This document shows positions 1-10,971 of a stretch of DNA of 64,000 nucleotides, piece by piece. The stretch's first letter is position 1; each line of letters starts with the position of its first letter. The DNA lies in assembly GCA_963580285.1 (NCBI GenBank), contig OY757015.1, positions 148,612,082 through 148,676,081 of the forward strand, read 5' to 3'. Position numbers and translations under genes: made by a program. This DNA is from Lucinisca nassula. Taxonomy: Eukaryota; Mollusca; Bivalvia; Lucinida; Lucinidae. The notes under the pieces are model-generated. The model was not told the origin of the DNA. It searched no databases and saw only the letters and a list, made by a program, of their open reading frames with translations.

Positions 1-117
1 TCCGTTGATGTTTCCGTTAAGGTTTTTTGTGTTCCTGTTTATTTCTTTCCCCTTGCATCCCTAATGGGAGCTGTTGGTTAATTGTATCGATTCCTGATCA
101 TTGCAATCTATTCTACT
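1..117 (-). repeat. Family T dispersed repeat, terminal fragment
   Basis: This is the end of the repeat family whose cleanest copy lies at 27978-28502, here in reverse orientation and cut by the window edge. It contains the family's diagnostic GTTAATTGTATCGATTCCTG block and ends at CTTCTACTT-like sequence followed directly by TTAA. It is clearly diverged from the young copies. No coding potential is seen. Confidence 0.7.
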
Positions 118-371
118 TTTAATTATAAAGCAGTAGCATACATTGAAATCGAAAGAGATAATTTCAAACTATCCGTTAAGGAATACTGTCATCTATTACA
201 AACACGCATAGACATACTGTCATCTATTTCAAACACTGAATTGTACGTCTCAGCTAATTCAATAATGCTATATATGGACTGTGCTGACTAAAATCAAAAC
301 ACTCATCAAACCCGTTCACCATTTCGATTCCAAAATAAAACACACACAAAAAAAAACAGAAATATATAATT
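118..371. other. Unassigned AT-rich stretch
   Basis: A short direct echo around CATAGACATACTGTCATCTATT is visible. The 69-codon open frame here has no recognisable motif. I see no gene or element boundary. Confidence 0.4.
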
Positions 372-690
372 AAAGACGTATGAACATCATACGTTTGGAT
401 TACGGGTTAGTATAACCGATATTTGATCCCAAAAATTATGGAGGTCACCATGACATATATGGTTCAGTGATTTTGCCTCACATCTTGGAGGCTTTTTGAT
501 ATATGAACACCATATGTCAGGATAAACAGTCAGTATGTCACAGAATTTGGCCTCAAAATAAATGTAGGTCACTGTGTCCAGTGATTTTATCTTATATCGT
601 GGAGGCATTTTTCATTTTTGCATAAACATCATTTTTCAGGATTATGAATCAGTATGACCCGGCATTGTACCTCAAAACTAATCCTTATAT
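372..690 (-). repeat. ~118 bp satellite, about 3 degenerate units
   Basis: Roughly 118 bp units recur, each with an 'AACAYCAT..TCAGGAT' block, a 'GGTCACYRTG' block, a 'CAGTGATTTT' block and a 'GGAGGC' block. Read on the minus strand they match the array at 7735-8545, so the two blocks are inverted relative to each other. The units are strongly diverged, which suggests an old array. Open frames here are incidental. Confidence 0.65.
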
Positions 691-704
691 CTTGAACACT
701 TTTT

Positions 705-733
705 AGCTCGCCTTACGAAAGTAAGGGGGAGCT
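705..733 (+). repeat. 5' terminal hairpin of the pearl-like element
   Basis: AGCTCGCCTTAC and GTAAGGGGGAGCT pair around a GAAA loop with one or two mismatches. Equivalent hairpins begin the elements at 35468 and 50056. Confidence 0.6.
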
Positions 734-1562
734 ATTGCCATACCCTCGGGCTTCCGTCGTCAGCGTCGGCGTCCGCATTTGGTTAAAGTTTACCTGCAAG
801 CTCTTATATGTGATGTTTCACAAGTTTATTTTGACTATATAGTTAACAATTGGTAAAAAAAAACAATGTTTAACATTATCATTGTACTTTACTTTTTTGG
901 CTTAAATTGGACTGTCTGAGAAGTTAATATTTTCCTCTGTATTACCTCCCTTATTTCCCTGCGTTAAAGTTTACCTGCAAGCTGCGTGAGTTCAAATCCC
1001 GGGGGAGGAATGTTTTTTTTGTTGTTGTTTTTTTATATATATATAAAACAGCGGGTCTTGGGCTCAAGGTCAAGGTCACTGTGGCTATTTTTAGATAAAC
1101 ATTGTCATCGCTCTAGCACCTTCATTTATTGATGGATTTTAATATAACTTCACACAAATGTTGGGTATACTGATATCTCGAGTGACTTTGACTTTCAGGG
1201 TCCGGGGCTTAAGGTCAAGGTCACTACTTTCAGGGTCACGGGGTCAAGGTCACTGTGGCTATTTTAGAAAAACATTGTCATCGCTCTTGCACCTTAATTT
1301 ATTGATGGACATTAATATAATTTCACACAAATGTTGGGTATGTTGATATCTCTAGCAAGTTCGGCTTTCACGTTCCGGGGCTGAAGGTCAAGGTCACTGT
1401 GGCTATTTTTAGAAAAAAAACTTTGTGATCGCACTAGTGCCTACATTTATGGATGGATTTTAATATAACTTCACACAAATGTTGGGTATGATGATATCTC
1501 GAGCGGGTTCGACTTTCAGAGTCTGGGGCTGAAGGTCAAGGTCACTGTGACTATTTTGTAAA

Positions 1563-1790
1563 AAAAACTTTTTCCATTACGAAAACACGCCTATACAAAT
1601 ACTTTGTATACTTTACCGCAGAAAAAAAAGAAAATTTTAAGATGAAAAATTGTGATATTTTATTATTTCTGCTCTAAAATATAGATTGTAGTAAAATAAG
1701 TTATGACCCTGTAAACCCAAATTATACTTTATACATGTGGGATTCAAGGGTGTCAAAATTATATAGGTGTGTTTTCGTGATGATCGCTCT
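1563..1790. mobile_element. Foldback MITE, family F (TIR ACGAAAACACRCCTATA)
   Basis: The left end reads ATTACGAAAACACGCCTATA and the right end reads TATAGGTGTGTTTTCGTGAT, its near-perfect inverse. The inner sequence has the 'TTATTTCTGCTCTAAAATATAGATTG' arm typical of this family, but the central CGCCTCGATGAGGCG palindrome of other copies is missing. It sits inside the 145 bp array and interrupts one unit. Other copies are at 5815, 7370, 18840 and 31900. Confidence 0.7.
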
Positions 1791-1984
1791 TGCGCCTTTA
1801 TTTATGGATTGATTTTAATATAACTTTACACAAATGTTGGGTTTTATAATATCTCGAGTGACTTTGACTTTCAGTTTCCGGGGCTGAAGGTCAAGGTCAC
1901 TGTGGCTATTTTTACAAAAACGTTGTGATCGCTCTAGTGCCTACATTTATGGATGGATTTTAATATAACTTCACACAAATGTTG

Positions 1985-2315
1985 GTGTGTGTGTGAATTC
2001 GGGTTTAACGTCGCTTTCAACAATTTTTCAGTCATATCACGACGGTGTCTGGTTGCGACAGGGAGCTCAATGCTCACGTTTATAGTGCTGCCTCACTGAA
2101 GTATCATGTCTCAGACACATTACATGATACCACACCCAGTCACATTATCCTGACACTGGATCGACCAGTCCTAGCTCTACCCCTTAAATCTGAGTGCCAA
2201 GCGAGGAGCAGCTAGTACCATTTTTAACGATTTGGTATGTCGCGGCCCGGGATTGAACCCGAGACCTCCCGTTCCCCGGAGCGGACACTCTACCGACTGA
2301 GCTATCGGGGCCGGT
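1985..2315 (-). mobile_element. tRNA-derived SINE (family S1)
   Basis: Read on the minus strand, a tRNA-like head (about 2240-2312) has box A-like TAGCTCAGTCGGTAGAG and box B-like GGTTCAATCCC. A ~230 bp body follows, ending in a (CA)n tail (1985-1995). The insertion is flanked by an 11 bp target duplication, CACAAATGTTG, at 1974-1984 and 2316-2326, cut from a core unit of the surrounding array. A second copy is at 10972-11369. This is a pol III-type retroposon and not a functional tRNA gene. Confidence 0.9.
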
Positions 2316-3167
2316 CACAAATGTTGGGATTGATGATATCTCGAGTGACTTTGACTTTCAGGTTCACGGCTGAAGGTCAAGGTCACTGTGGCTAATTTTA
2401 GAAAAACTTTGTGATCGCTCTGGTGCCTACGTTTATCGATGGATTTTAATATAATTTCACACAAATGTTGGGTATGATGATATCTCGAGTGAGTTCGACT
2501 TTCAGGGTCCAGGGCTGAAGGTGACTTTCAGGTCACTGTGGCCATTTTTAGGAAAACTTTGTCGTAGCTCTTGCGCCTTCATTTATTGATGGATTTTAAT
2601 ATAAGTTCACACAATTGTTGGGTATCATAACATCTCGAGTGACTTTGACTTTCAGGGTTTAAGGCTGAAGGTCAAGGTCACTGTGGCTATTTTTACAAAA
2701 ACTTTGTGATCGCTCTAGTGCCTACATTTATGGATGGATATTAATATAACTTCACATAAATGTTGGGCATGATGATAACTCAAGCGGGTTCAACTTTCAG
2801 GGTCTGGGACTGAAGGTCAATGTCGCTGTGACTATTCTTTAAAGAAAAAAGCATTTACATCGCTCTTGCGCCTTTATTTATGGGTGGATTTTAATATAAC
2901 TTTACACAAAAGTTGGGCATGATGATATCTCGAGTGACTTTGACTGTAAAGTTCACGGCTGAAGGTCAAGGTCACTGTGGCTAATTTTAGAAAAACTTTG
3001 TGATCGCTCTGGTGTCTATATTTATCGATGGATTTTAATATAACTTCACACAAATGTTGGGTATGATGATATCTCGAGCGAGTTCGACTTTCAGGGTCCA
3101 GGGCTGAAAGTCACTGTGGCCATTTTTAGGAAAACTTTGTCATCGCTCTTGCGCCTTCATTTATTAT

Positions 3168-3292
3168 GGATTTTAATATAACTTCACACAAATGTTGGGT
3201 ATCATAACATCTCGAGTGACTTTGACTTTCAGGCGTCACTCGAGATGTTATGATACCCAACAATTGTGTGAACTTATATTAAAATCCATCAA
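3168..3292. repeat. Inverted junction of array units
   Basis: A core unit running 3168-3234 is followed at once by its own inverse at 3235-3292 (CACTCGAGATGTTATGATACC and onward), giving a ~57 bp-arm hairpin. It lies near the right end of the array. Confidence 0.75.
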
Positions 3293-3464
3293 AAAACTTT
3301 GTCATCACTCCTAAGTACCTTCATTTATTGCTGATATAATGTAATTTTACACATATGGTAGGCTAGGCTTCTTTTTTTCAATTTGTCTTGCGCGAGGGGA
3401 TTGTTGTCGTGTGTGATGCCTTGTTATATGACGTCATCCTAGGACGGAAAGTGGGTGCCTGAAA

Positions 3465-3665
3465 TAACCGTTTTCAGTCATGGAAATAGTTGAAAGTTTG
3501 CAGGAGCAAGATCAGGTGAATAAGAGGAACGCTCAATTAATTTAAAGCCACAATCGTGAATGGCAGCCATAGCAATGACAAACTTGTGAACATGAGCATT
3601 GTTCTAATGGAACAACACACCCCTAGTGAGCTTTCCGCGGCACTTATTTTACCTAACTGCGTCAG
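3465..3665 (-). pseudogene. mariner-type transposase relic
   Basis: On the minus strand the stretch RC 3660-3480 translates to a recognisable mariner core. It has a VLFH-stop-NNAHVHK segment, then a VIAMAAIHDCGFKLIE segment, then YSPDLAPAN. The last matches the conserved SPDLAP block before the third catalytic aspartate, which is Asn here. The expected Gln before the second catalytic position is a TAG stop and the catalytic Asp is also changed. The family is a cut-and-paste DDD transposase. This piece is about 65 codons, broken, and no terminal repeats were found. Confidence 0.65.
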
Positions 3666-3849
3666 AAGGGAAGCATCAAATTGTAGGTAATGGTGTGCCC
3701 AGGCTTAAAAAATACAACAAAAGTTTGCAGTGCATCTGAAATTAAAGGAAACAACGGAGATAAACCAGAACCAAAACCTGTTCAAGTATCGGGACTTCAG
3801 TGAGCGCTGGAAAGTGCTCACTTCAAGGTTGCAGAACCAGGGGTATAAA

Positions 3850-3998
3850 AAACTAGCATGGACGGTCCGCCTCGCACATCGGTTCCTGGACAGGCTTAGA
3901 TCCTCTAAGCGGTTTACCAGTACTATTGTGCGGGCCAGATTCAGCTCTACGTGGAAGCATCATGCAGCCCATATATTTCTTCAAGCCCCTATGGAAAT
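3850..3998 (-). mobile_element. SINE-B fragment (CAAACAAA-tailed family)
   Basis: This matches the body of the SINE-like family at 22013-22320 in the same orientation: GACGGTCCGCCTCGCAC, then CTTAGATCCTCTAAGCGG, then CATGCAGCCCATATATTTCT. Both tail and head are missing. It lies next to the family T copy at 4220-4905. The 195-codon open frame crossing it has no domain and is incidental. Confidence 0.6.
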
Positions 3999-4219
3999 TC
4001 ATTCCGATTTCATTTCAAAATTCAATATTGGACTTAAATCTCTTCTGCAACAAGGTCTATCGGAACCCGAATTTTATGGTGACTTAGTATATAAATTCAG
4101 AAAAATATATAAATGCAATGAATTCAGCACCCAATTTCGTAAAATCATTATTCGATATAAAAAGATAGAGAACAGCATAAATGTTATACGACAGACTGCA
4201 TGCATGGTAGCTAACCCAA

Positions 4220-4905
4220 TCACGGTTGACAACTTTACTGCCCTCTTTAACTGCACGCCGGTGGGTCAGGCCTCAGTTTCTATGACGGTTCCAGCGAAAA
4301 GGCTTACTGAGAATTAGAGAGTATCTAATTCTACGTAATGTTGGTTGGTGCCTGATGCTCTGTCTCTGGTCGGGCCCATCGTAGTCTAACTGTTGGTTTT
4401 CCTTTGCTCCAGCATTTCAGTGGTTTCTTGCTGTCGAGTCTTCACCGTTGTTTCATCTCTGTGGTTGTTTGATTTTTGTGCTTACGGAGATGTTGCACTG
4501 ATGAGTTAGGAGGCATTCATGCGGACTGAACAAATTAATTGCCTAAATCGCGACGGAATTAAGGACGAGATTGTGGCCACATAATATCGCTTAAAGCCCC
4601 CCCCCCCTCCCCAGTGGAATTCGTTTCACTGACCGTTCCAAGTCGGTTCTTCTGTCGTGGTTTATTTTTGTTATGGTTTGTCTTTGAGTGTGTGTATTGC
4701 TTATATAATTTTGTTTTGGATACCCAATTGGCCATTTTGTGGGAAAGTAACTGTCCTTTAGGCTTTCTGCTATTGATGTTTCCACTAGGATCTAGTTGTT
4801 TCATGTTTGTGCTTCTTTCCCTCTGGCGTCTCTGATTGGAGCCGGGGGTTAATTGTATCGATTCCGGATCATTGCCTTCACTTCTATTTTTCATAAGAGG
4901 TCGCA
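4220..4905 (-). repeat. Family T repeat, older long copy
   Basis: Nearly the whole family T sequence is present in reverse: CTGATGCTCTGTCTCTGGTC, the TTTGCTCCAGCATTTCAGTG block, the poly-C (opposite strand poly-G) run at about 4598, and the GTTAATTGTATCGATTCC end. It extends beyond the 525 bp unit into sequence shared with 13985-14110 and 21905-22440 (GTCATAGAA..GACCCACCGG). The family is therefore longer than the insertion in the LINE. Confidence 0.7.
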
Positions 4906-5139
4906 ACAGCAGTCTTTGCACCATGTATATTCCATCAAACGATTCCTAGTACATCGGTTTAGTGTTTTTTTGTTTCTGGCCGCATTAATTTTTATTTGTG
5001 AACTGAGTTGTGCTCAACCCCCGGCTAGGCGGCGTGAGAGATATCGCATTTTTCAGTATTTCTACTGAACTGGCTCAATCAAACCGAGTCCGTTTTCAAA
5101 TTATGGAGGCTGTTTTCCGCAAGGATCTGTTTTCAGATA

Positions 5140-5572
5140 CAGAGGACCCGCGTTATAACGACAGTATTTGTTCCCTATTATTGTTTCGTATAATGGATTT
5201 GCCGCTGTAAAGAATCCCAGTTAGGTTATAAAAGATCATTTCCACATAATTATTCCAAGAAACGAATGCTATAGACATTTATCAGAATCGCCTCGATGAG
5301 GCGATATTCCAAGAAACGAATGCTATAGACATCTATCAGAATCGCCTCGATGAGGCGATATTCCAAGAAACGAATGCTATAGACATCTATCAGAATCGCC
5401 TCGATGAGGCGATTCTAACAACTGTCCATAACATTTGTTTCTTGGAGTATTAAATTACAAGAATCTTTCTTGACTATGGATTCGATTGGGACATTTCCAA
5501 CCCGAGGGAAGCCCAAGCCGCTCGGAATCGTTTAGCCGTTTTAACGAATGTCGTTATAACGCAGTTCCTCTG
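5140..5572. mobile_element. MITE with CAGAGGACCCGCGTTATAACGACA termini
   Basis: The left end is CAGAGGACCCGCGTTATAAC and the right end is the inverse of CAGAGGAACTGCGTTATAAC, followed on both sides by GACA. A TA precedes the left end, which fits Tc1/mariner-type target choice, but the right flank reads CA. It contains a 54 bp sequence present three times (5253-5414). Another copy lies inverted at 12611-12880, and a terminal fragment at 9934-9970. Confidence 0.7.
5253..5414. repeat. 54 bp tandem triplication
   Basis: Three near-identical 54 bp units run from 5253, 5307 and 5361, differing by about one base. Each ends in the palindrome GAATCGCCTCGATGAGGCGA. The related MITE copy at 12611-12880 lacks the triplication. 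Confidence 0.95.
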
Positions 5573-5814
5573 CATTTCCGAAATCCCGGACGGCATTTCT
5601 TTCTTATCTCTGTTCAGGTCGAGAGGCATGGATTATCCTAGGACTCCTGATTACACACTTTCTTCCGGGGTCCATGTCTGTTGGTCTGAACTCAGCCAGC
5701 AACGAATGACGGGCCTTCGACGAACCTATAGCGTGGCAGCGTCATATAGCTATCGGCCGGACGTTGGGCCTCTGTTTTGTGCAAGAGCTGTTATTCGTTA
5801 CCACCGAAAAACGA

Positions 5815-6025
5815 AACTTTGAAGATAAAAAAATTGTGATATTTTTCTGTCTGCTCAAAATATAGATTATGGATTCACGTTAGAACCGTCTCGGTGAGCC
5901 GGTTCGAACGAGTACTCACAATTTATAGTTTTGAGCAGAAATAAGAAAAAGTAAACCCTAGTTTTACTACAAAAAAGTAGGGTTCAAGGTGGTCAGAATT
6001 ATATAGACGTGTTTTCGTGATGATG
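5815..6025. mobile_element. Foldback MITE, family F, diverged copy
   Basis: It has the TTCTGTCTGCTCAAAATATAG arm, a central GTTAGAACCG..CGGTTCGAAC palindrome, the opposite arm TTTTGAGCAGAAATAAG, and the right end ATATAGACGTGTTTTCGTGA. The left terminus is diverged. Confidence 0.7.
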
Positions 6026-6154
6026 GATTAATGAGATTGGATTATGGCTGGGGTACTGTGATCAAAATGATTTTGGACCGATCTCGTAGAACTTTCCACG
6101 AAGTCTTTTACAATGCCAATTCTTTCATAATCTTGTCCATTTAATAGCTATGGG

Positions 6155-6315
6155 CGGAACGGCTTATATGCATTGGACGGCCTGACGCACACCACTTTCC
6201 TGTGCAGGCTTAGTCCTTCTAAGGTGTTTACCAGTACCTGTGTGCACAGTTTCAGAAGCACCATGCAGTCCAATCTATTTGTCAAAGACCCGATGGGCGG
6301 GGACGAGATGTTGAT
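6155..6315 (-). mobile_element. SINE-B, highly diverged copy
   Basis: GGACGGCCTGACGCACACC, GCAGGCTTAGTCCTTCTAAG and CACCATGCAGTCCAATCTAT correspond in order to the minus-strand SINE-B body seen at 22150-22300. It is ancient and lacks a tail. Confidence 0.5.
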
Positions 6316-6344
6316 AAAGGTTGAAGCTGCAAAGCTACTTATTA

Positions 6345-6625
6345 ACGTGTGGACACTAATGCTTACATAGCTTAGTGTTCGCTTGTTTGACAATAACGCT
6401 TGCAGTTGAAACGCTTAGTGTTCATGGGTTACCAATAGCGGTTGGAGTTGCAACGCTAAGTGTTCACGTGTAGACAATAACCGCTTTGTGTTAATGTGTT
6501 GACAATAGCGGTTGCATTTGCACAGCTTAGCGTTCACGTGTTGACAAAAGGGGGTTGAAGTTGCAGTGTGTAATATTAACGTGCTGACACTGACGGTTAT
6601 ATGTTTACTCGTTGACACTTTGCTC
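6345..6625. repeat. Degenerate ~53 bp minisatellite
   Basis: About five units carry GCTTAGTGTTCRYGTGTTGACAATA followed by RCGGTTGSAGTTGCA. The units are diverged. A further part-unit is visible at about 6795-6870. Confidence 0.65.
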
Positions 6626-7369
6626 ATGGAAAAGAGAGAACAGCTGGTCTGTACGTTTCTCGCGTTCTTTTTTTTTGACTTGTCAAATGATGCCCTTTTT
6701 CTCTCCCACTTGGTGTCGCGGGGTTGGTGTGGCTTGTGATTGTAGCACTCTATGAACTTTATTATTAATTTTTGTAACCGGTTGACTACGCCTATTTCAG
6801 TTGGAACGCTTACAGATAACGTGTTGATAATACCAGGTGTAACTGCAATTGTTTGTTAACGTAACGGCAGTAACGGTTGCATTCCAAAGCTTTATATTCT
6901 TGACAAAAGTCCCAAAGCTACAGTTTTAAATTTATATATTTGGCAATGACCGCAACCAACTGCATTTTCTGTTTGTACGAAGTAATTTTTAACAAAACTA
7001 TTAAAAGATATGGTCACCTGACCGTTTTTTTTTTTTTTTGGAAATTTGATGGAAAGAAGGTCATTCGCTCTTTTGGCTTGATGCACTTCTCGCAAAGGTT
7101 GCTATAATTTTGAGACCTAGTGACTTTCGCAGAAGACATACACGAAATACTATAGCAGTTGGAAAGTAATGAGAGGAGAGAGTGGTCTTAATGCAAAAAT
7201 TACGATTAAATTTGTGCAATATCTTGCTATTTCAGTACATTTTCCTATGCTACTCGTTAATGGGTGCATAACCATGTCCTGTAGTAACATGTCCCAGCCA
7301 ACTTTCTTACTGAAAGCTTCCTCGGGCGTCCATCAGGTTAACTAGTTCGTGAAATGAAAACCCCTCTAA
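6626..7369. other. No gene or clear element recognised
   Basis: This is AT-rich sequence with one ~17 bp poly-T run at about 7024. Open frames are short and motif-free. Only the echo of the preceding minisatellite is visible. Confidence 0.4.
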
Positions 7370-7510
7370 ACTCCGCTTTACATAGAGAAAACTGAGGTTT
7401 TCATGCGTATACATTATTGTTATTTCTGCTCCAAAACATAGGTTGTGGGTACTCGTTAGAACCGCCTCATTGAGGCGGTTCTAACGAGCACCCACATCCT
7501 ATGTTTGAAG
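7370..7510. mobile_element. Foldback MITE, family F, palindromic core
   Basis: The near-perfect palindrome at about 7424-7506 has arms ACATAGGTTGTGGGTACTCG / CGAGCACCCACATCCTATGT around GTTAGAACCGCCTCATTGAGGCGGTTCTAAC. It is a copy of the family F element without its outer termini. Confidence 0.75.
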
Positions 7511-7734
7511 TAAATAATATAAAAAATATTACAAATTTTCATCAGAAAAGTAACCATTTTGACGAGATGAAATATTGCATTACTGTCACACTGGTGTGTT
7601 ATATTAATGACTCGGGCTTCAGGTGCAGGGTACTCGCCATAATGTTTTTTGTGTGTGTAAATAATGAGTACCTGTATTTGGTTTTGTTCTCGTTAAATCA
7701 GCATTGTACATTGAATCGATACATGGGGTCATAC

Positions 7735-8545
7735 TGACTCATAATACCAGAGTTTGGTGTTCATATATCAAAACGTCTTCAAGATAGCAAAAATCACTGG
7801 ACCAAGAAATGTATGTCACAGTGACATAGATTTATTTTAAGGTCAAATGTCGGGCGATAATGAATCATAATCCTCAAGTATGCTGTTCATACACCAAACA
7901 ACTTTCAAGAGGAACGCTGTGGTGCAGAGTTAAAGCATCGGATTAGAGATCAAGGGGTAACCGGTTCGATCCCCGCATGCGCAACGTGTTTTTTCCTTGA
8001 GCAAGAGACTTTATCCACATTGCTTATTACTGGTTTCTACCCAGGAAAAGAGGGCCACATGGAAGATTAGTACTAGTACTAAATGTGTACCCTCTATAAA
8101 TAAGGTCGATTATTATTATAATTAAGATATAAGACAAAATCACTGGAACATGAAATATAGGTCAGAGTGCCCTTCATTTATTTTGATGCCAAACACCGGG
8201 TCATACTGACTCTGAATACCATAGTCAGGCGATAATATACCAAAAAGTCTGCTATAAAACAAAATTACTAGACCATGAAATATAGGTCGCATATCCTACA
8301 TTTATTCTGAGGGCAAATGTCGGCGGGTCATGCTGGCTCATAATCATACATAAAAAAGTCTTCAAGATATATTAGCCAGAAGTAGATGAGAATAAATTAA
8401 AGGAAACAGTAACCTAAATTTTTTTCGAGATTAAATGCTTTGTCATACTGACTCATAATCCCGAAATACAAGAAAAAATCAGTGGACTGTGAAATATAGG
8501 TCCTAGTGACCTTCGATTCATGACCCTAAAGTCCATATCACAAGG
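7735..8545 (+). repeat. ~118 bp satellite, inverted relative to 372-690
   Basis: Units carry GGTCATACTGACTCATAAT, AAAAGTCTTCAAGATA, AAAATCACTGGACC and GAAATATAGGTC blocks at ~115-120 bp spacing, about six units. A tRNA-SINE (7917-8127) interrupts the array. Confidence 0.65.
7917..8127 (+). mobile_element. tRNA-derived SINE (family S2)
   Basis: A tRNA-like head on the plus strand has a box A-like segment (GTGGTGCAGAGTTAAAGCA) and box B GGTTCGATCCC. It is followed by a body with CCTTGAGCAAGAGACTTTAT and an ATTATTATT-type tail near 8105-8127. It lies within the 118 bp satellite. It is a retroposon and not a working tRNA. Confidence 0.75.
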
Positions 8546-8552
8546 CTAACCA

Positions 8553-9070
8553 AAGTAGAAGTAAAACAAAGATCAGGAATTGATACAATTAACTTACTCC
8601 ACCCATAAAAGACACCAAAGGGAAAGAAATACAAACATTAAGCGACCAGACCATAATGGAAACCTAAACAAAGGAAGGCCATAAGGACAGTTACTTTCCC
8701 ACAAAATGGCCATATGGCCATCCAAAACCAAAAGACACAAGTGATACACACAGTAAGTAACAAACAACAACATAAATAAATCGCCACAGAAGAGCCGCCT
8801 TGGAACGGTCAGTGGAAGATTTCCACTGGGGGGGGGGGGGGGGCCTTTAATCGATTTTACGTGGCCAGCCACAATCCTCGCCCTTACTTCCGTCGCGATT
8901 TAGACAAATAATTTGTTCAGTCCGCATGAAGGCCTCCTAACTCGCAGTGCAACATCTCCGTGAACACAAAAATAAAAGAACCACAGCGGTGAGACAACGG
9001 TGAGGACTCGACAGCAAGAAACCACTGAAATGCTGGAGCAAAAGAAAACCAACAGTTAGACTCCGAAGTC
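8553..9070 (+). repeat. Family T repeat, near-complete copy
   Basis: It begins AAGTAGAAGTAAAACAAAG and runs colinearly with 27978-28502 as far as ACAGTTAGACTCCGA. It has the same poly-G slip site (8827-8842) and GGCCATATGGCC palindrome. Sequence similarity looks very high, so it appears to be a recent copy. There is no TTAA at the left edge (CCAA). Confidence 0.85.
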
Positions 9071-10084
9071 CGACAAGCTGTCTGTCTAAGGTGTTGTTTT
9101 CATAGCTGAAAATGATACCTTCTACTGACCTATAATACGTCTAATGACCGGACCTACTTTTCAGGTCCCTAATTTTCAAGTGTAAATAATAACTTGCAGC
9201 CTTTTATACACGAGAAAACAACGAAACTGCAAAGTATAATCTTTGCAATATTTATTCAAATAGATTTTCAGAAATCTCAGCTAAATTCTTACCTTCTCGG
9301 GCTTTCCGGGTTTGAATTCTTCTAATCTTCGATTATAAGCCGTCACAGGCTGGAATGAGCTCAAAGACACATGACTGTCCTGTATATTTTTTTCAAATCT
9401 ATTGTTTTCAAATGTATTTTTAAATTTTTGAAGGGTCCTTTGCAATAAGTGCGCGTTGCTACTGCTGTTGCGTCTCAACCTCGTAAATAAATTCTAAAGC
9501 TAAAATAGGCAAATTATTTACAGATTTTCATATAGAATGTAAAGCGCTAAGAAATTTCGATTCGTGCGTCTATGTTGTTTCCTACGCCTCTGTGGCGCGG
9601 TATGGTCTGGCCCTTTGCACTATTTGACGTCCCGTTAGCACTGCGTGCGCGCGCAATGGCACTGAATGTCATTGAACAAACAGTCTGCTGTCTTTTTTGT
9701 AATCGGTTCGCGGCGACAATTTTAAAAGGGTTCGCTGAAGCTCGCCAATTTTCTAAGGCTCACCGGTAATTTATTATTATTAAAGACACTAACATATATT
9801 TACTGTCTTCCCATGGACAATAACCGTCGTGTGGACAATACGTGGGGTTACAACACAAAGCGTCAACATGTTTATTTTGTTGCTGGCAACACGAAACATA
9901 GTGTTGTACATAACGCTCGCAGGCGAAGTGATACAGAGGACCTGCGTTATAACGACATTCGTTATGTAACTTTCCTTGCCCTCTGATACATATTTACTTG
10001 GAGGTGGGATAGTGGAATAATAACATAACTCGAGTCGTGTACGTTCAAATGGCAGGTGTATTTCTCACTCTGAAAATATATAAC

Positions 10085-10250
10085 TTACACATTTCCAACA
10101 CACGTTCATGAACACACATTACACTTTACACATATATAAATTACACATGTCCAACAGACGTTCATAAACACACATTACACATAAATAAATTACACATTTC
10201 CAACAGACGTTCATTAACACACATTACACATATATAAATTACACATATAT
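10085..10250. repeat. ~50 bp tandem repeat in the foldback loop
   Basis: About 3-4 copies of ACACATTACACATATATAAA and TTACACATTTCCAACAGACG followed by TTCATRAAC. It is AT-rich and has no coding sense. Confidence 0.8.
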
Positions 10251-10967
10251 AACATAAAGTTGTTATGTAAAATATGGTAACCAAAGATATAGTAAATATA
10301 TGATTAGTGTCTTTAGTAATAAAATATAATCGGCGAGCCTTAGACAGTTTTATAGAGGGCAAGCTTTAGCGAGCCCCTATAAAATTGTCGCGGCGAACCG
10401 ATTATATTATATTATTGAAGACACTAATCATGTATTTAGTTTATACCGCAATTCAAAACACTCAAGGGATTTTGCAATAATTTAGTAAATTTAAGCAGAA
10501 TAGACTACAGACAGTGCGGTATGTTAACGACACGTGGCGCGCACACGTAGTATAACGTGACGTCAACGAGTGCAAAGGTTCTGACGTCACCGCGCCACAA
10601 AGTCGTAGGAAACAACATGGACGCTCGAATAAAAGTTTCTCAGCGCTTTACATTCTGTATGAAAATCTGCAAATAAATATATTATTTTAGCTTTAGAAAT
10701 TATTTTCGGGGTTAAGACTCAACTGCAGTAGCAGTGCGCAGTTATTCCAATGGGAAATTCAAACCAGGAAAGGCCGAGAAGGTAAGAATTTAACTGAAAT
10801 GAATGGAAATCTGTTCCAATGAATATTGCAAAGAGTTTTAGTTGCAGTTTCGTTGTTTTCCCGTGTATAAAAGGTTGCATGTTTTTGTTTACACTGTAAA
10901 TTAGTGACCAGAAAAGTAGGTCCGGTCTATAAACGGTCACGAGACGTATTATTCGTAGGTCAGTAGA

Positions 10968-10971
<4 letters not shown>

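Larger units (their letters stand above)
705..3300 (+). mobile_element. Pearl/Helentron-like element with ~145 bp tandem core units
   Basis: The left end is a hairpin at 705-733 (AGCTCGCCTTAC, loop GAAA, GTAAGGGGGAGCT). A core tandem array follows. Each unit has TTTTAATATAACTTCACACA, a TGTTGGGTATGATGATATCT block and GAAGGTCAAGGTCACTGTGG, with a spacing of about 145 bp and more than ten units or part-units. It is interrupted by a foldback MITE (1563-1790) and a tRNA-SINE (1985-2315). The plan of hairpin end plus ~150 bp core repeats matches non-autonomous Helentron-derived 'pearl' elements of bivalves. That family assignment is inference. There are no genes. Confidence 0.55.

Noticed and set aside
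2240..2312. tRNA gene on the minus strand
   Set aside because: The A and B boxes are good, but it is joined to a SINE body with a CA tail and target duplication. A second copy at 11290-11366 has the same layout. The same reasoning applies to the heads at 7917, 16740, 57020 and the four satellite SINEs.
3730..4317. 195-codon open frame as a host gene
   Set aside because: It runs through a SINE-B fragment and family T sequence and has no domain.
4559..4924. 121-codon minus-strand frame as a gene
   Set aside because: It lies wholly in family T repeat DNA, and the equivalent frame is not kept in other copies.
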